Assembly: GCF_036075115.1 (NCBI RefSeq)
Contig: NZ_CP107958.1
Span: 2,976,001-3,040,000, forward strand
DNA length: 64,000 bases
From: Streptomyces sp. NBC_00377
Lineage (GTDB): Bacteria; Actinomycetota; Actinomycetes; Streptomycetales; Streptomycetaceae
Direction of reading: 5' to 3'
Both the position numbers and the translations under genes were made by a program. The notes under the pieces were generated by a model. That model was not told the DNA's origin and made no database searches. It saw nothing but the letters and a program-made list of their open reading frames with translations. Of this stretch, positions 41,757 to 50,871 are shown piece by piece. Numbering within the stretch: position 1 is the first letter of the stretch; each line of letters begins with the position of its first letter.

Positions 41757-43223
41757 CTAGCCGATCTCCACCACCCGCGCCCAGGCGGGTGGGGTGTCCG
41801 GGACGTAGTCGGGGTTGTTCTCCATGTACGCGCTCGGACCACGGGGGAACAGACCGACCACCGTGCGGCAGGCCGGGCGGGTTTGCGGCCAGGGGGTCTG
41901 GCCGTCGGTGAGGACGACGACCGCGTCAGGGCGGGGCGTCGTGCGCAGTGCCTTGGCGAAGCCGGCGCGCAGATCCGTTCCGCCGCCGCCCAGCAGGGGG
42001 ATCCCCTCGCCACGGCACAGCGTGTGCACGAACCCGGCCGAGGCGTCGCACGGCACCACGGTGACCAGGTCGCGACGGCCGCCCACCGCGCGGGCGATCG
42101 CGGCGACCTCCAGGAGCGCGCTGCCCAGTTCGGCGTCGCTGACCGATCCCGAGGTGTCGATGACCACGCAGACCCGGGGCGGTCTGCGGCGCAGGCTCGG
42201 CAGGACGACCCCGGGGAGACCCGCCGAGCGGCGCGCCGGACGGCCGTAACTGTAGTCCTCGCCCGCGCCCGGTCCGGAGGTCGCCGAACGGACGGCCGCG
42301 CCCAGCAACTCCCGCCACGGCTGCGTCGGGTGGAACGCCTCCTCCGCCCACCTCTTCCACTGCTTCGGGGCACGTCCCGGCCTGCCGTTGATGCCCTGCG
42401 CCACCCGGAACCGGACGGCGTCCCGTTCCTCCTTGCTGAGCCCCTCCGCGCCGTCGGGACCCAGTTCCCACTCCCGGTCCAGTCCGTCGGCGCCGCTCCC
42501 GCAGTCCAGCCAGGAGAGCCCCTCCGTGTGCGGCCCGAGCCGGAACCGGGTGAGGTACTCCTCCATCAGCTCCCCCTCCGGCAGCCCCAACGACGCGGGC
42601 CGGACAGCGCCTTCGGGCTCCACCAGCCCGTCCCCGAACGCGTCGTCGTTGATCTCGCAGTCGGCGGCGATGTTCATCCGCAGCCGCTCACCCGGTCCGG
42701 TCAGTCCGTGCTGCCGGGCGAACCGGTCACTGCGCCCGTGGTGGTCGCGGAGCAGATGCGACACCTCGTGCACCCACACCGCGGCCAGGTCCTCCACCGG
42801 CATGCGGTCCACGAACGCGGGTGAGGCGTAGCAGCGCCAGTGCCGGTCGACGGCCATCGTCGGCACCTGCCGCGACGCGACGACATGCAGGGCGAACAGC
42901 GCCGTCGCCAGATAGGGCCGCACACGAGCCGCCTGGAGCCGGGCGGCGAGGAGCTTGTCCAGGTCCAGGGCCAGGGCAGGGTCCGAGCTCGGGGTGGGGC
43001 TCGTGTTCGGGCTCGGGCTCGGGGTGGGGCTCGGGCTCGGGCGCAGCGGCGGGGAAGGGGCCGCCTCGGGAGCGATGGCCGGTTCTGGTCCCGGTGCCGG
43101 GTCCGAGACCGGGCGCAGGTCATGGCCCGGTTCCGGAACCGGGCCCGGAACCGGGTCAAGGCCCGAGCCCGGCACCGGCACCCGCGTCCGCGTCCGCGTC
43201 CGGGTCGTCGTCGGCTCGCTCAC
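41757..43223 (-). CDS. Metallopeptidase/vWA-like protein (DUF2201 type) partnered with MoxR
   Basis: 488 residues from ATG 43223, overlapping the MoxR gene by ATGA. Residues 1-85 are a Pro/Ser/Thr/Gly-rich low-complexity leader. A metallopeptidase-like domain follows with HEVSH (His152-His156 region) and ADCEINDDAF; the C-terminal domain is von Willebrand A-like, with DTSGSVSDAELG (MIDAS-like, about residue 356), GGGGTDL and VVLTDGQTPW. MoxR ATPases in other systems act as chaperones that insert metal or activate vWA-containing complexes. The target here is unknown. Confidence 0.88.
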   Translation of the reverse strand: MSEPTTTRTRTRTRVPVPGSGLDPVPGPVPEPGHDLRPVSDPAPGPEPAIAPEAAPSPPLRPSPSPTPSPSPNTSPTPSSDPALALDLDKLLAARLQAARVRPYLATALFALHVVASRQVPTMAVDRHWRCYASPAFVDRMPVEDLAAVWVHEVSHLLRDHHGRSDRFARQHGLTGPGERLRMNIAADCEINDDAFGDGLVEPEGAVRPASLGLPEGELMEEYLTRFRLGPHTEGLSWLDCGSGADGLDREWELGPDGAEGLSKEERDAVRFRVAQGINGRPGRAPKQWKRWAEEAFHPTQPWRELLGAAVRSATSGPGAGEDYSYGRPARRSAGLPGVVLPSLRRRPPRVCVVIDTSGSVSDAELGSALLEVAAIARAVGGRRDLVTVVPCDASAGFVHTLCRGEGIPLLGGGGTDLRAGFAKALRTTPRPDAVVVLTDGQTPWPQTRPACRTVVGLFPRGPSAYMENNPDYVPDTPPAWARVVEIG

Positions 43224-44518
43224 CGGCCCGCCCTCGCGGTCCCGGCGAGACGTGCCGTCGCCCGGTCCGCCCCGCGGTCCGCCCGCCGTGAGAGGGCCAC
43301 GGCGCCGGCGAGGCCCTCGATCGCGGCGGGGACGTCCCAGCCCTCCCGGCGGAGGGCGGCGAGGGTGGTCGCGGGGACGACCACCAGGTCAGGGGCGCCG
43401 CTCTCCACCGCCTTGACCAGCAGCGCCCATGCCGCGTCCCAGCGGGACCGGTCCGGCCGGGCGCGAACCGCCGCCACGACGCCGTCGAGCACGGCCTGGC
43501 GCAGATCGCCCCGCTCGGGCAGTTCGGCACCCGCAGGGTCGGCGAGCAACGTCTCGGGATCGGGCAGATCCAGCCGGTCCAGACTGGCCAGCAGCTCCAG
43601 TCCCGGCCCGTCCCCGACCGTGCCCCGGACCAGCTGGGACAGCACGTCGCGGGAGGAGCCGGCGGCGGTCGCGAAAGCGATCAGGCTCAGGGTCATGTCC
43701 CAGCTGCGGGGCGACGGCCAGGGCCCGCCCCGCCGGGCCTCCCCGCTCGGCAGCCGGTGCACGAGCGCGGGCCGGGCGGCGAGCAGCCCGCACACCGCGC
43801 GCCGGGCGAAGTCCACGGCCTCCGCCAGCTTCGCGGGGTCGAGCCGGGGCAGGGTCGCCCGGGGCCAGGTGCCGCCGAGGCCCCGTACGACGACCTCGTG
43901 GTCATGGACCCACTGGAGGTGCACGAACCGGTTGGCCAGCGGCGGGCTCAGTTCCCAGCCGTCGGCCGCCGAGGACCGCGGGTTGGCGGCGGCCACGATC
44001 CGGACGCCGGGCGGCAGTTGCAGCGAGCCGATCCGTCGTTCGAGCACGAGACGGAGCAGCGCGGCCTGCACGGCGGGCGGAGCGGTGGACAGCTCGTCGA
44101 GGAACAGCAGCCCTTTCCCGGCCCGCACCAGCCGCACCGCCCAGTCCGGCGGGGCCATCGGAACGCCCTGTTCGGCGGGATCGTCCCCGACTACGGGCAG
44201 CCCCGAGAAGTCCGACGGCTCGTGGACGCTCGCGATGACGGTGGTGAGCGGCAGGTCCAGGGAGGCGGCGAGCTGGGTCAGGGCGGCGGTCTTGCCGATA
44301 CCGGGCTCGCCCCAGAGCAGTACGGGCAGGTCGGCGGCCACGGCCAGGGTCAGGGCCTCGAGCTGGCTGTCGGGACGGGGTTCGGTGGTGGAGTCGCGGA
44401 GCAGGGACAACAGGTCCGCGGCGACGTCGAGTTGGGACGACGCGCGGCGAGCCGGGTCACCTGGTGCGAACGGGTCGGAGGGGGCGTCGACGAGGGCGGA
44501 CGGGGTGCACGTGGGCAT
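43220..44518 (-). CDS. MoxR-type AAA+ ATPase
   Basis: 432 residues from ATG 44518 (AAAGGTGATC upstream). Walker A WGEPGIGKTA (residues 69-77), Walker B LLFLDEL (137-143), sensor 1 AAANP (176-180), and a later arginine finger region PPLANRFVHLQW. The C-terminal 200 residues form the lid and helical extension. It is in a tight operon with the vWA-like gene, which is the usual MoxR-vWA pair, and 278 bases (a repeat block) separate it from the unrecognised gene upstream. Likely a chaperone-like complex; partner unknown. Confidence 0.92.
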   Translation of the reverse strand: MPTCTPSALVDAPSDPFAPGDPARRASSQLDVAADLLSLLRDSTTEPRPDSQLEALTLAVAADLPVLLWGEPGIGKTAALTQLAASLDLPLTTVIASVHEPSDFSGLPVVGDDPAEQGVPMAPPDWAVRLVRAGKGLLFLDELSTAPPAVQAALLRLVLERRIGSLQLPPGVRIVAAANPRSSAADGWELSPPLANRFVHLQWVHDHEVVVRGLGGTWPRATLPRLDPAKLAEAVDFARRAVCGLLAARPALVHRLPSGEARRGGPWPSPRSWDMTLSLIAFATAAGSSRDVLSQLVRGTVGDGPGLELLASLDRLDLPDPETLLADPAGAELPERGDLRQAVLDGVVAAVRARPDRSRWDAAWALLVKAVESGAPDLVVVPATTLAALRREGWDVPAAIEGLAGAVALSRRADRGADRATARLAGTARAGR

Positions 44519-44570
44519 GGGTGATCACCTTTCGGAGTCGGTGGGATGCGGCCGCCGCCGGCTGAAAGCC

Positions 44571-44795
44571 GAGGGCGGGAGCCCAGGACTGGGGTGGGAG
44601 CCAGGGGGCGATAGCGGGAGCCGAGGGCGGGAGCCAGGGGCTGAGGGCGGGAGCCCAGGACTGGGCGCGAGCCAGGGGCTAGGACTGGGGGCCAGGGGCT
44701 AGGACTGGGGGCCAGGGGCTAGGACTGGGGGCCAGGGGCTGGGGGCTGGGGCGGCAGCCCAGGACTGGGGGCGGGGGCCGGAGGCCGGGTGGGAT
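44571..44795. repeat. Gag-ccag-rich degenerate repeat block with a 20-base tandem core
   Basis: 225 bases fill the gap between the MoxR gene and the upstream 505-residue gene with variations of ggggctaggactgggggcca. At 44671-44740 the unit gccaggggctaggactgggg is repeated 3.5 times without error. No open frame is supported here. It separates two genes that appear to belong to one transcript. Confidence 0.93.
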
Positions 44796-46313
44796 TCAGC
44801 GAGTCATGAAGGTGTGGCGCGGGCGGGACCGTCGGGTGGAGCAGCGGTCCCGCCCGGGCGGGACCCGGCCCGGCCCGGGTCCCGCCAGCCCGGCCCGGAA
44901 CAGCCCGTAGGTGACGCGCCGCCGCGCGGCCGCCTGCAACTCGTCCCGCAGGGGGCCTTCGCGCAGGATCGCGCCCGGGCCGAGCAGCCCTTCGACGACG
45001 GCCAGCGCCCCGTCGACATCTCCGTGCACCAGGCGCTCGCGCACGCCGGTGAGGCAGTCGGGGCGCCGGTGGGCGTCGTCGATGGCCTGAAGGCAGGGCA
45101 GCGGAGTCCCGGTCAGCGCGACCAGCAACTCCTCCCGCCGCACCTCGTCCGGGTCATGGTCGAACGCGGCCAGTACCCCGTCGACCAACCCGATCCGGTG
45201 CCGTTCCCCCCGGCACTCCACGAGATGCGGCTGCCCGGCCCGGCCCGGAGGCGGGAACCGGTCGGGGCGGGTCGGTGGTGAGTGCCCCGGCACCAGCGCC
45301 GAGGCGACCAGCGGGTGCAGCCGGTCGGCGTCGATCAGGCCGGCGCGGATCAGCTCCAGGTCGGGCGGCACCCAGGTCGCCGCGTCGGGCAGGACCGGCA
45401 GGACGGTCCCCTCACCCCCGTGGCTGAGTACGGCGGTGATCCGCGAAGCGGACGACCCACCACCGAGCCGGAGCCCGGGTCCGGGTTCGGGGCCCGGTCC
45501 GGGCCCAAGCTCGGGACCAGGACCAAGTCCGGGACCACGTCCGAACCCGGGTCGGGGATCGAGCCCGGGACCGGGTCCGGGACCGAGTTCGAGAACCAGT
45601 CGGTGTCGTCCCCCGAGCCGCACGAGAACGGTCCCGTCGGACCCGGTGCGCCCCTCGGCGCGGAGCAGGATCCCGGCCTCCTCGGCCCACCGGTCGACGG
45701 CACAGCCGCGGCCCTCCGGTACGGGAAGCCCGTGGCCGGGCAGGGCGTCACCCCCGCCTCCCGCCCGGGTCCGCAGGTCGGCCGCCCTGCGCGCGTCCCA
45801 CAGGTGGCGGTGCAGGTCCAGCCGGAACCGCCGGCTGGGACGAGGATGCGGATGCCCGCGATCGCGGTGGGACCCGTCCCACAGCCCGAGGCTGAACCGC
45901 TGCCCGGCGTCCGCCCAGGCGGGCGGGGTCCGCACCACGAGGTGCACGGGCCACCGGGTGTCGTCCCGCCCCCCGCCGCCGATACCGACGTCGTACCGGG
46001 CGAGGGAGACAGTCGTCCCCGGCCGCAGCAACCCGTCGGGAGCGACCCTCGGCATGTGCCAGCGCAGCAGATCGGGCGCCAAGTGGCGCAGATCGGCCCG
46101 GAGTCGGGAAACGAACGCACGACCGTGGGTCCGGGCCACGGCACGGAGGTCGAGGTCGACGTCGATGCCTGCGGCGGCACACGCCCCGGCCCAGTCACCG
46201 ACGTGGCGGCGGGCGGTCGCAGTCTCGATCATGGAGGCCGGCACGGCGAACTCGCGCACGCGCAGCCAGAAGGAAAGCCGGGAGGACTCGTCGTTCGCGA
46301 TCTGAGTGAGCAT
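44796..46313 (-). CDS. Protein of unknown function next to MoxR/vWA genes
   Basis: 505 residues from ATG 46313 (AAGGTGAG 5 bases upstream). I recognise no enzyme motif, signal peptide or membrane segment. The N-terminal 130 residues are rich in Arg, Leu and Ala (SFWLRVREFAVPASMIETATAR, RHVGDWAGACAAAGIDVDLDL), suggesting helices. A repetitive Gly-Pro linker (about residues 235-285, GPGPGLDPRPGFGRGPG) splits it, and Cys-poor, His-rich patches follow. It lies upstream of the MoxR gene, same strand, separated by the repeat block, and 237 bases from glgP. Given the position it may be the substrate or scaffold of the MoxR/vWA pair; that is inference. Confidence 0.72.
   Translation of the reverse strand: MLTQIANDESSRLSFWLRVREFAVPASMIETATARRHVGDWAGACAAAGIDVDLDLRAVARTHGRAFVSRLRADLRHLAPDLLRWHMPRVAPDGLLRPGTTVSLARYDVGIGGGGRDDTRWPVHLVVRTPPAWADAGQRFSLGLWDGSHRDRGHPHPRPSRRFRLDLHRHLWDARRAADLRTRAGGGGDALPGHGLPVPEGRGCAVDRWAEEAGILLRAEGRTGSDGTVLVRLGGRHRLVLELGPGPGPGLDPRPGFGRGPGLGPGPELGPGPGPEPGPGLRLGGGSSASRITAVLSHGGEGTVLPVLPDAATWVPPDLELIRAGLIDADRLHPLVASALVPGHSPPTRPDRFPPPGRAGQPHLVECRGERHRIGLVDGVLAAFDHDPDEVRREELLVALTGTPLPCLQAIDDAHRRPDCLTGVRERLVHGDVDGALAVVEGLLGPGAILREGPLRDELQAAARRRVTYGLFRAGLAGPGPGRVPPGRDRCSTRRSRPRHTFMTR
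45465..45600 (-). repeat. Gly-Pro coding repeats inside the unrecognised gene
   Basis: The coding region for the GP-rich linker is built from degenerate gggtccgg/gggaccgg units. It keeps the frame, as expected for a slippage-prone region under coding constraint. Confidence 0.7.
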
Positions 46314-46504
46314 CAGCACTCACCTTGCGCGGACGAGTCCCCCGATCTGTCGAGAGAAGGAGTAGTCATCGCGGGAAGCGTAACCTCCCGCATCCGACCA
46401 CGCCACGGATTTCCCGCGGCCCCTCAAGTGCGGGACACGGTCTCTGTGTGAGTCGGTCGCCGGGCGCCGAAGCCCGTGTCAGCCCTGCTCGGACGGCAGG
46501 ACAG

Positions 46505-46543
46505 CGCCGGGGCGCCGACGGGAACACCGTCGGCGCCCCGGCG
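46505..46543 (-). terminator. 17-pair stem-loop after glgP
   Basis: cgccggggcgccgacgg pairs perfectly with its complement across loop gaaca, 8 bases past the glgP stop (46551) on the minus strand. It separates glgP from the unrecognised gene. Confidence 0.9.
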
Positions 46544-46550
46544 GGCGTGC

Positions 46551-49175
46551 CTACCGCAGCAGCACTCCCGCTCCCTCGACCGCCTCCTCGGACGGCACCT
46601 CCACCAGGCCCAGCTCCGCCCCGGAGGCCAGGAGTCGGTGGGCGGGGAGGATGCGGACCGTGTAGCCGTAGGGTCCGGTGCGGTCCAGGGACAGGGGGCC
46701 CTCGTACAGCCAGCGGCCCTCCGTGTCGGGGCCGCCGGCCGGTTTCAGCGGGACCTTCGTCGCGTCCGTGATGCGGTCCTCCTCGTCGACCCGGCCCGCG
46801 ACGGCCTGTACCTCGACGTCGTCGGGGGTGAGGTCGCCGAGGTCGACGCGGACCCGCAGGGCGAGGGTCGTACCGAGTTCGGCGGTGGTCGTGGCCACCG
46901 CCGTCTCGACGTGGTCGACCCGTACCGCGTGCCAGGTCGAGCGCACCCGCTGCTTCCAGAGGGCGAGTTCACGCGCGGTGTCGACGCTCATCGTCCGGTG
47001 CGCGTGGGCGGCGGGTGTGTAGAGCCGCTCGACGTATTCGCGGACCATGCGTCCCGCCAGCACCTTCGGGCCGAGCAGGGTGAGGGTCTGGCGGACCATC
47101 TCGATCCAGCGGTCGGGCAGGCCCGCCTGGCCGCGTTCGTAGAAGCGGGGGGTGATGCGCTGTTCGAGGAGGTCGTAGAGGGCCGCCGCCTCGATGTCGT
47201 CGCGGTGGTCGGGGTCGGTGCCGAAGCCGTCGGCGGTGGGGATCGCCCAGCCGAAGTCGGGCTGGAACCACTCGTCCCACCAGCCGTCGAGGACGGACAG
47301 GTTGAGACAGCCGTTGAGCGCCGCCTTCATGCCGGACGTGCCGCAGGCCTCCAGGGGCCGCAGCGGGTTGTTGAGCCAGATGTCGCAGCCGGGGTACAGC
47401 TTCTGCGCCATGGCCATGCCGTAGTCGGGCAGGAAGACGATCCGGTGCCGGACGCGCGGGTCGTCGGTGAACCGGACCAGTTCCTGGACCAGCCGTTTTC
47501 CGCCGTCGTCCGCCGGATGCGCCTTGCCCGCGACGACGATCTGGATCGGCCGCTCGGCGTGCAGCAGCAGGTCCATCAGCCGGTCGCGGTCCCTCAGCAT
47601 CAGCGTCAGCCGTTTGTACGAGGGGACCCGGCGCGCGAAGCCGATGGTGAGGACGTCCGGGTCCAGGACGCCGTCGATCCAGCCCAGCTCCGCCGTCCCC
47701 GCGCCGCGCTGGCGCCAGGACGCCCTCAGCCTCTTGCGCACCTCCACCACCAGTTGCTCGCGCAGGTCGCGGCGCAGCTCCCAGATGTCCTGGTCGGGGA
47801 TGTCGGCGACGGCGTCCCAGCGCTCGGAGCCGCCGACGCTGAGGGCGTCCTCGGTGCGCTCGGTGCCGATCTGGCGGGCGCCGAGGCGCAGCACCTCCGG
47901 GGCCACCCAGGTCGGGGCGTGCACCCCGTTGGTGACGGAGGTGATCGGCACCTCGTCCGGGTCGAAGCCGGGCCACAGACCGGAGAACATCTCCCGGCTC
48001 ACCTGGCCGTGCAGCAGCGACACGCCGTTCGCGCGCTGTGCCAGCCGCAGGCCCATGACAGCCATGTTGAAGAGGTTCGGCTGGCCGCCCGGGTAGGTCT
48101 CCAGGCCCAGCCGCAGGATGCGGTCGACGTCCATGTGCGGGAGTTCGGCCTGGGGGCCGAAGTGGCGGGCGACCAGCTCACGGTCGAAGCGGTCGATCCC
48201 GGCGGGGACGGGGGTGTGGGTGGTGAAGACCGTGCCGGCCCGGACGGCTTCGAGTGCGGAGTCGAAGTCGAGCCCCGAGTCGGCGAGTTCGGCGATCCGT
48301 TCCAGGCCGAGGAAGCCGGCGTGGCCCTCGTTGGTGTGGAAGACCTCGGGCGGGGCGTGGCCGGTCAGGCGGCAGTACGTGCGTACCGCCCGGACACCTC
48401 CTATGCCCAGCAGCATTTCCTGGAGCAGCCGGTGCTCGCTGCCTCCGCCGTAGAGCCGGTCGGTCACCCCGCGTTCGCCGAGGTCGTTCTCCTCGACGTC
48501 GGAGTCGAGCATGAGGAGCGGGACCCGGCCGACCTGGGCCAGCCAGACCCGGGCGTGCAGTTGTTTGCCGGCGGGGAGGGCGAGGGAGATCTGCGCCGGG
48601 GTGCCGTCCTCCTCCCTCAGGAGGGTCACCGCCAGTTCGTGGGGGTCGAGGACCGGATAGTGCTCCTGCTGCCAGCCGTCCCGGGAGAGCGACTGACGGA
48701 AGTAGCCGTGCCGGTAGAGCAGTCCCACTCCGATCAGCGGAACGCCCAGGTCGCTGGCGGCCTTCAGGTGGTCGCCGGCGAGGATGCCGAGGCCGCCGGA
48801 GTACTGGGGCAGCGCGGCCGTGACACCGAATTCGGGTGAGAAGTAGGCGATGGCGGCGGGCAGCCCGGCGGAGCGGGGCTGTGCCTGGTACCAGCGGTCG
48901 CCGGTCATGTAGTCGTGCAGGTCGTCAGCGGCGGCGCTCAGCCTGCGCAGGAAGCGCCGGTCCTCGGCGAGCTCGGCGAGGCGCGCCGCGCGCAGGCCGC
49001 CGAGGAGTCTCACCGGGTCGCCGTCGGAGAGGGCCCAGCGCTCGGGGTCGACGGAGCGGAAGAGGTCGCGGGTCTCCGGATGCCAGGACCAGCGCAGGTT
49101 GCGGGCCAGGTCGCTGAGTGGCCGGAGGGGTTCGGGGAGGAGGGGTCGGACGGTGAATCGACGGATCGCCTTCAC
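46551..49175 (-). CDS. glgP: Alpha-glucan (glycogen) phosphorylase with DUF3417 domain
   Basis: 874 residues from GTG 49175 (GAGGTGG upstream). An N-terminal DUF3417-type segment (LPEPLRPLSDLARNLRWSWHPE) precedes a GT35 catalytic core: YFSPEFGVTAALPQYSGGLGILAGDH, HTNEGHAGF, SVTNGVHAPTWV, and the PLP-lysine motif EACGTSGMKAALNG. It releases glucose-1-phosphate from alpha-1,4-glucan. The gene is divergent from the S8 protease gene and stands opposite the glgE-treS-mak-glgB operon. Confidence 0.95.
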   Translation of the reverse strand: MKAIRRFTVRPLLPEPLRPLSDLARNLRWSWHPETRDLFRSVDPERWALSDGDPVRLLGGLRAARLAELAEDRRFLRRLSAAADDLHDYMTGDRWYQAQPRSAGLPAAIAYFSPEFGVTAALPQYSGGLGILAGDHLKAASDLGVPLIGVGLLYRHGYFRQSLSRDGWQQEHYPVLDPHELAVTLLREEDGTPAQISLALPAGKQLHARVWLAQVGRVPLLMLDSDVEENDLGERGVTDRLYGGGSEHRLLQEMLLGIGGVRAVRTYCRLTGHAPPEVFHTNEGHAGFLGLERIAELADSGLDFDSALEAVRAGTVFTTHTPVPAGIDRFDRELVARHFGPQAELPHMDVDRILRLGLETYPGGQPNLFNMAVMGLRLAQRANGVSLLHGQVSREMFSGLWPGFDPDEVPITSVTNGVHAPTWVAPEVLRLGARQIGTERTEDALSVGGSERWDAVADIPDQDIWELRRDLREQLVVEVRKRLRASWRQRGAGTAELGWIDGVLDPDVLTIGFARRVPSYKRLTLMLRDRDRLMDLLLHAERPIQIVVAGKAHPADDGGKRLVQELVRFTDDPRVRHRIVFLPDYGMAMAQKLYPGCDIWLNNPLRPLEACGTSGMKAALNGCLNLSVLDGWWDEWFQPDFGWAIPTADGFGTDPDHRDDIEAAALYDLLEQRITPRFYERGQAGLPDRWIEMVRQTLTLLGPKVLAGRMVREYVERLYTPAAHAHRTMSVDTARELALWKQRVRSTWHAVRVDHVETAVATTTAELGTTLALRVRVDLGDLTPDDVEVQAVAGRVDEEDRITDATKVPLKPAGGPDTEGRWLYEGPLSLDRTGPYGYTVRILPAHRLLASGAELGLVEVPSEEAVEGAGVLLR

Positions 49176-49464
49176 ATTCCACCTCGGCGTGCGTGAGGAA
49201 CAGACGCACGGCGGTGTGCGTCCACGTCGTCTACGACGGTACCGGCGTCGGCGCGGGCCTCGCTGAGGGCTGGCCGCCCCCGCACCCACCCTTTTCGGAC
49301 CGACCGGCGACAACGGGCCGAAACCCTGTGGCGCCCCGGCAGGCAACCTTGTGGCCGTTCGCCCCGCACGAGAGGCTGCCCCGTGGCGTACCGGGCGGGG
49401 CCGGGGAGAGTCGCGGAAGCCGGTCAGACCGTCGTGCGCCGAGTCGAGGAGGGGAACTCGAACC

Positions 49465-50679
49465 ATGGCACGGACGCGGACACGGCGTCTGCGCGGGGTG
49501 GTGGGAGGCTTGGCCGCGGTCGCGACGACCGTGGTCATATCGGCCGTCACCCTGCCCGCGAACGCCGTACCGGAGGGGAACGTACGCGGCGCCGGCCGGC
49601 CCGGCTCCGTCCACGGAAGCTACCTGGTGACGCTGAAGTCGGGCGTCCGGGCGTCGTCGCCGGCCGGGCGCGGTCTGGTCGGCTCCTACGGGGCGACCAT
49701 CAGCCGGACCTACGGCACGGTCCTCAACGGGTTCGCCGTCGAGACCGACGGGAGACGCGCCCGGCGGCTCGCGGCCGACCCGCGTGTGGCGTCGGTCGTC
49801 CAGGACACCCGGGTGACGCTGGACGCGGCGCAGGGCGCGCGGAATCCGGCGTCCTGGGGGCTGGACCGCGTGGACCAGCCGGGCCGGCCGCTGGACAACG
49901 GCTACCGCTGGCCGAAGTCCGCGGGAGCCGGGGTCACGGTGTATGTCATCGACACCGGCATCCGGATCACGCACGCGGACTTCGGCGGCCGGGCGAGCTA
50001 CGGCTGGGACTTTGTCGGGGGCGACCGGGTGGCCGCCGACGGCAACGGCCACGGCACGCATGTCGCCGCGACCGTCGCGGGCAGCACCCTGGGCGTCGCC
50101 AGGAAGGCCGAGGTGGTGGCGGTACGGGTCCTCGACGACGCCGGTGCGGGCACCACCGCGCGGACCGTCGCGGGCATCGAGTGGGTCACCCGGCACGCGC
50201 ACAAGCCCGCGGTCGCCAACCTCAGCCTGGGCGGCGGTTACAACCCGGTCCTGGACGCGGCCGTCCGCAACTCCATCCGGTCCGGCGTCACGTACACCGT
50301 CGCCGCGGGCAACGCGGGCCGGCCGGCCGCCCTGCACTCTCCCGCCGACGTGCGGGAGGCTCTCACGGTCGGCGCCACCGACCGCGGGGACGCCCGGGCG
50401 AGCTTCTCGAACTACGGTTCGATCCTGGACCTCTTCGCGCCGGGCGTGTCCATCACCTCCGCCTCCCACCGGAGCGACACCGGCCGGACGACCCGGTCCG
50501 GTACGTCGATGGCGGCCCCGCACGCGGCGGGCGCGGCCGCGCTCGTCCTCGCCGACCGCCCGAGGGCCACGCCCGCCCAGGTCGTACGGACGCTGGTCGC
50601 GGGGGCGGTGAACGGCAAGGTCTCCGGCCGGGGCCCCGGTTCGCCGGACAAACTGCTCCAGATCCCCCCGTTCAGGTAA
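49465..50679 (+). CDS. Secreted subtilisin-like serine protease (S8 family)
   Basis: 404 residues from ATG 49465 (GAGGAGGGG 10 bases upstream). Signal peptide of about 36 residues (RLRGVVGGLAAVATTVVISA ... AVP), an I9 propeptide (YLVTLKSGVRA ... GFAVETDGRRARRLAADPRVASVVQD), and the S8 catalytic domain with triad Asp in VYVIDTGIRI, His in GNGHGTHVA and Ser in GTSMAAPHAAG. The family makes mature proteases of about 280 residues, as here. It opens a plus-strand region 190 bases before glgE; no functional link to glycogen genes is implied. Confidence 0.95.
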   Translation: MARTRTRRLRGVVGGLAAVATTVVISAVTLPANAVPEGNVRGAGRPGSVHGSYLVTLKSGVRASSPAGRGLVGSYGATISRTYGTVLNGFAVETDGRRARRLAADPRVASVVQDTRVTLDAAQGARNPASWGLDRVDQPGRPLDNGYRWPKSAGAGVTVYVIDTGIRITHADFGGRASYGWDFVGGDRVAADGNGHGTHVAATVAGSTLGVARKAEVVAVRVLDDAGAGTTARTVAGIEWVTRHAHKPAVANLSLGGGYNPVLDAAVRNSIRSGVTYTVAAGNAGRPAALHSPADVREALTVGATDRGDARASFSNYGSILDLFAPGVSITSASHRSDTGRTTRSGTSMAAPHAAGAAALVLADRPRATPAQVVRTLVAGAVNGKVSGRGPGSPDKLLQIPPFR

Positions 50680-50871
50680 CGGAGTTCCATGGCCGGCTTC
50701 GTTCCCTCCGGACGGGGCAGGTGTTGTTCCGCCGATATACGAGCGAGTAGTTAACAAAGCGCCGGATTGCTCACCCGAATAGGGTGGAAGGCTCCTCCGG
50801 TACTCCTCCGCAGGACCCCCTCCCCACCACATCCATCCGCCTACCCCCCGTTGATGCGGACAGGAGCGGTC

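Noticed and set aside
44571..44795. Repeat block considered as a CRISPR-like array
   Set aside because: Repeats are 20 bases and directly abutting without unique spacers, and no cas gene is nearby; it is a simple tandem repeat.
46314..46504. Small gene starting after gagaaggagtagtc at 46350-46365
   Set aside because: A good ribosome-site sequence is present, but no start codon at proper spacing leads to a credible frame.
46476..48839. 787-residue plus-strand frame over glgP
   Set aside because: Antisense to a phosphorylase with all catalytic motifs; no independent support.
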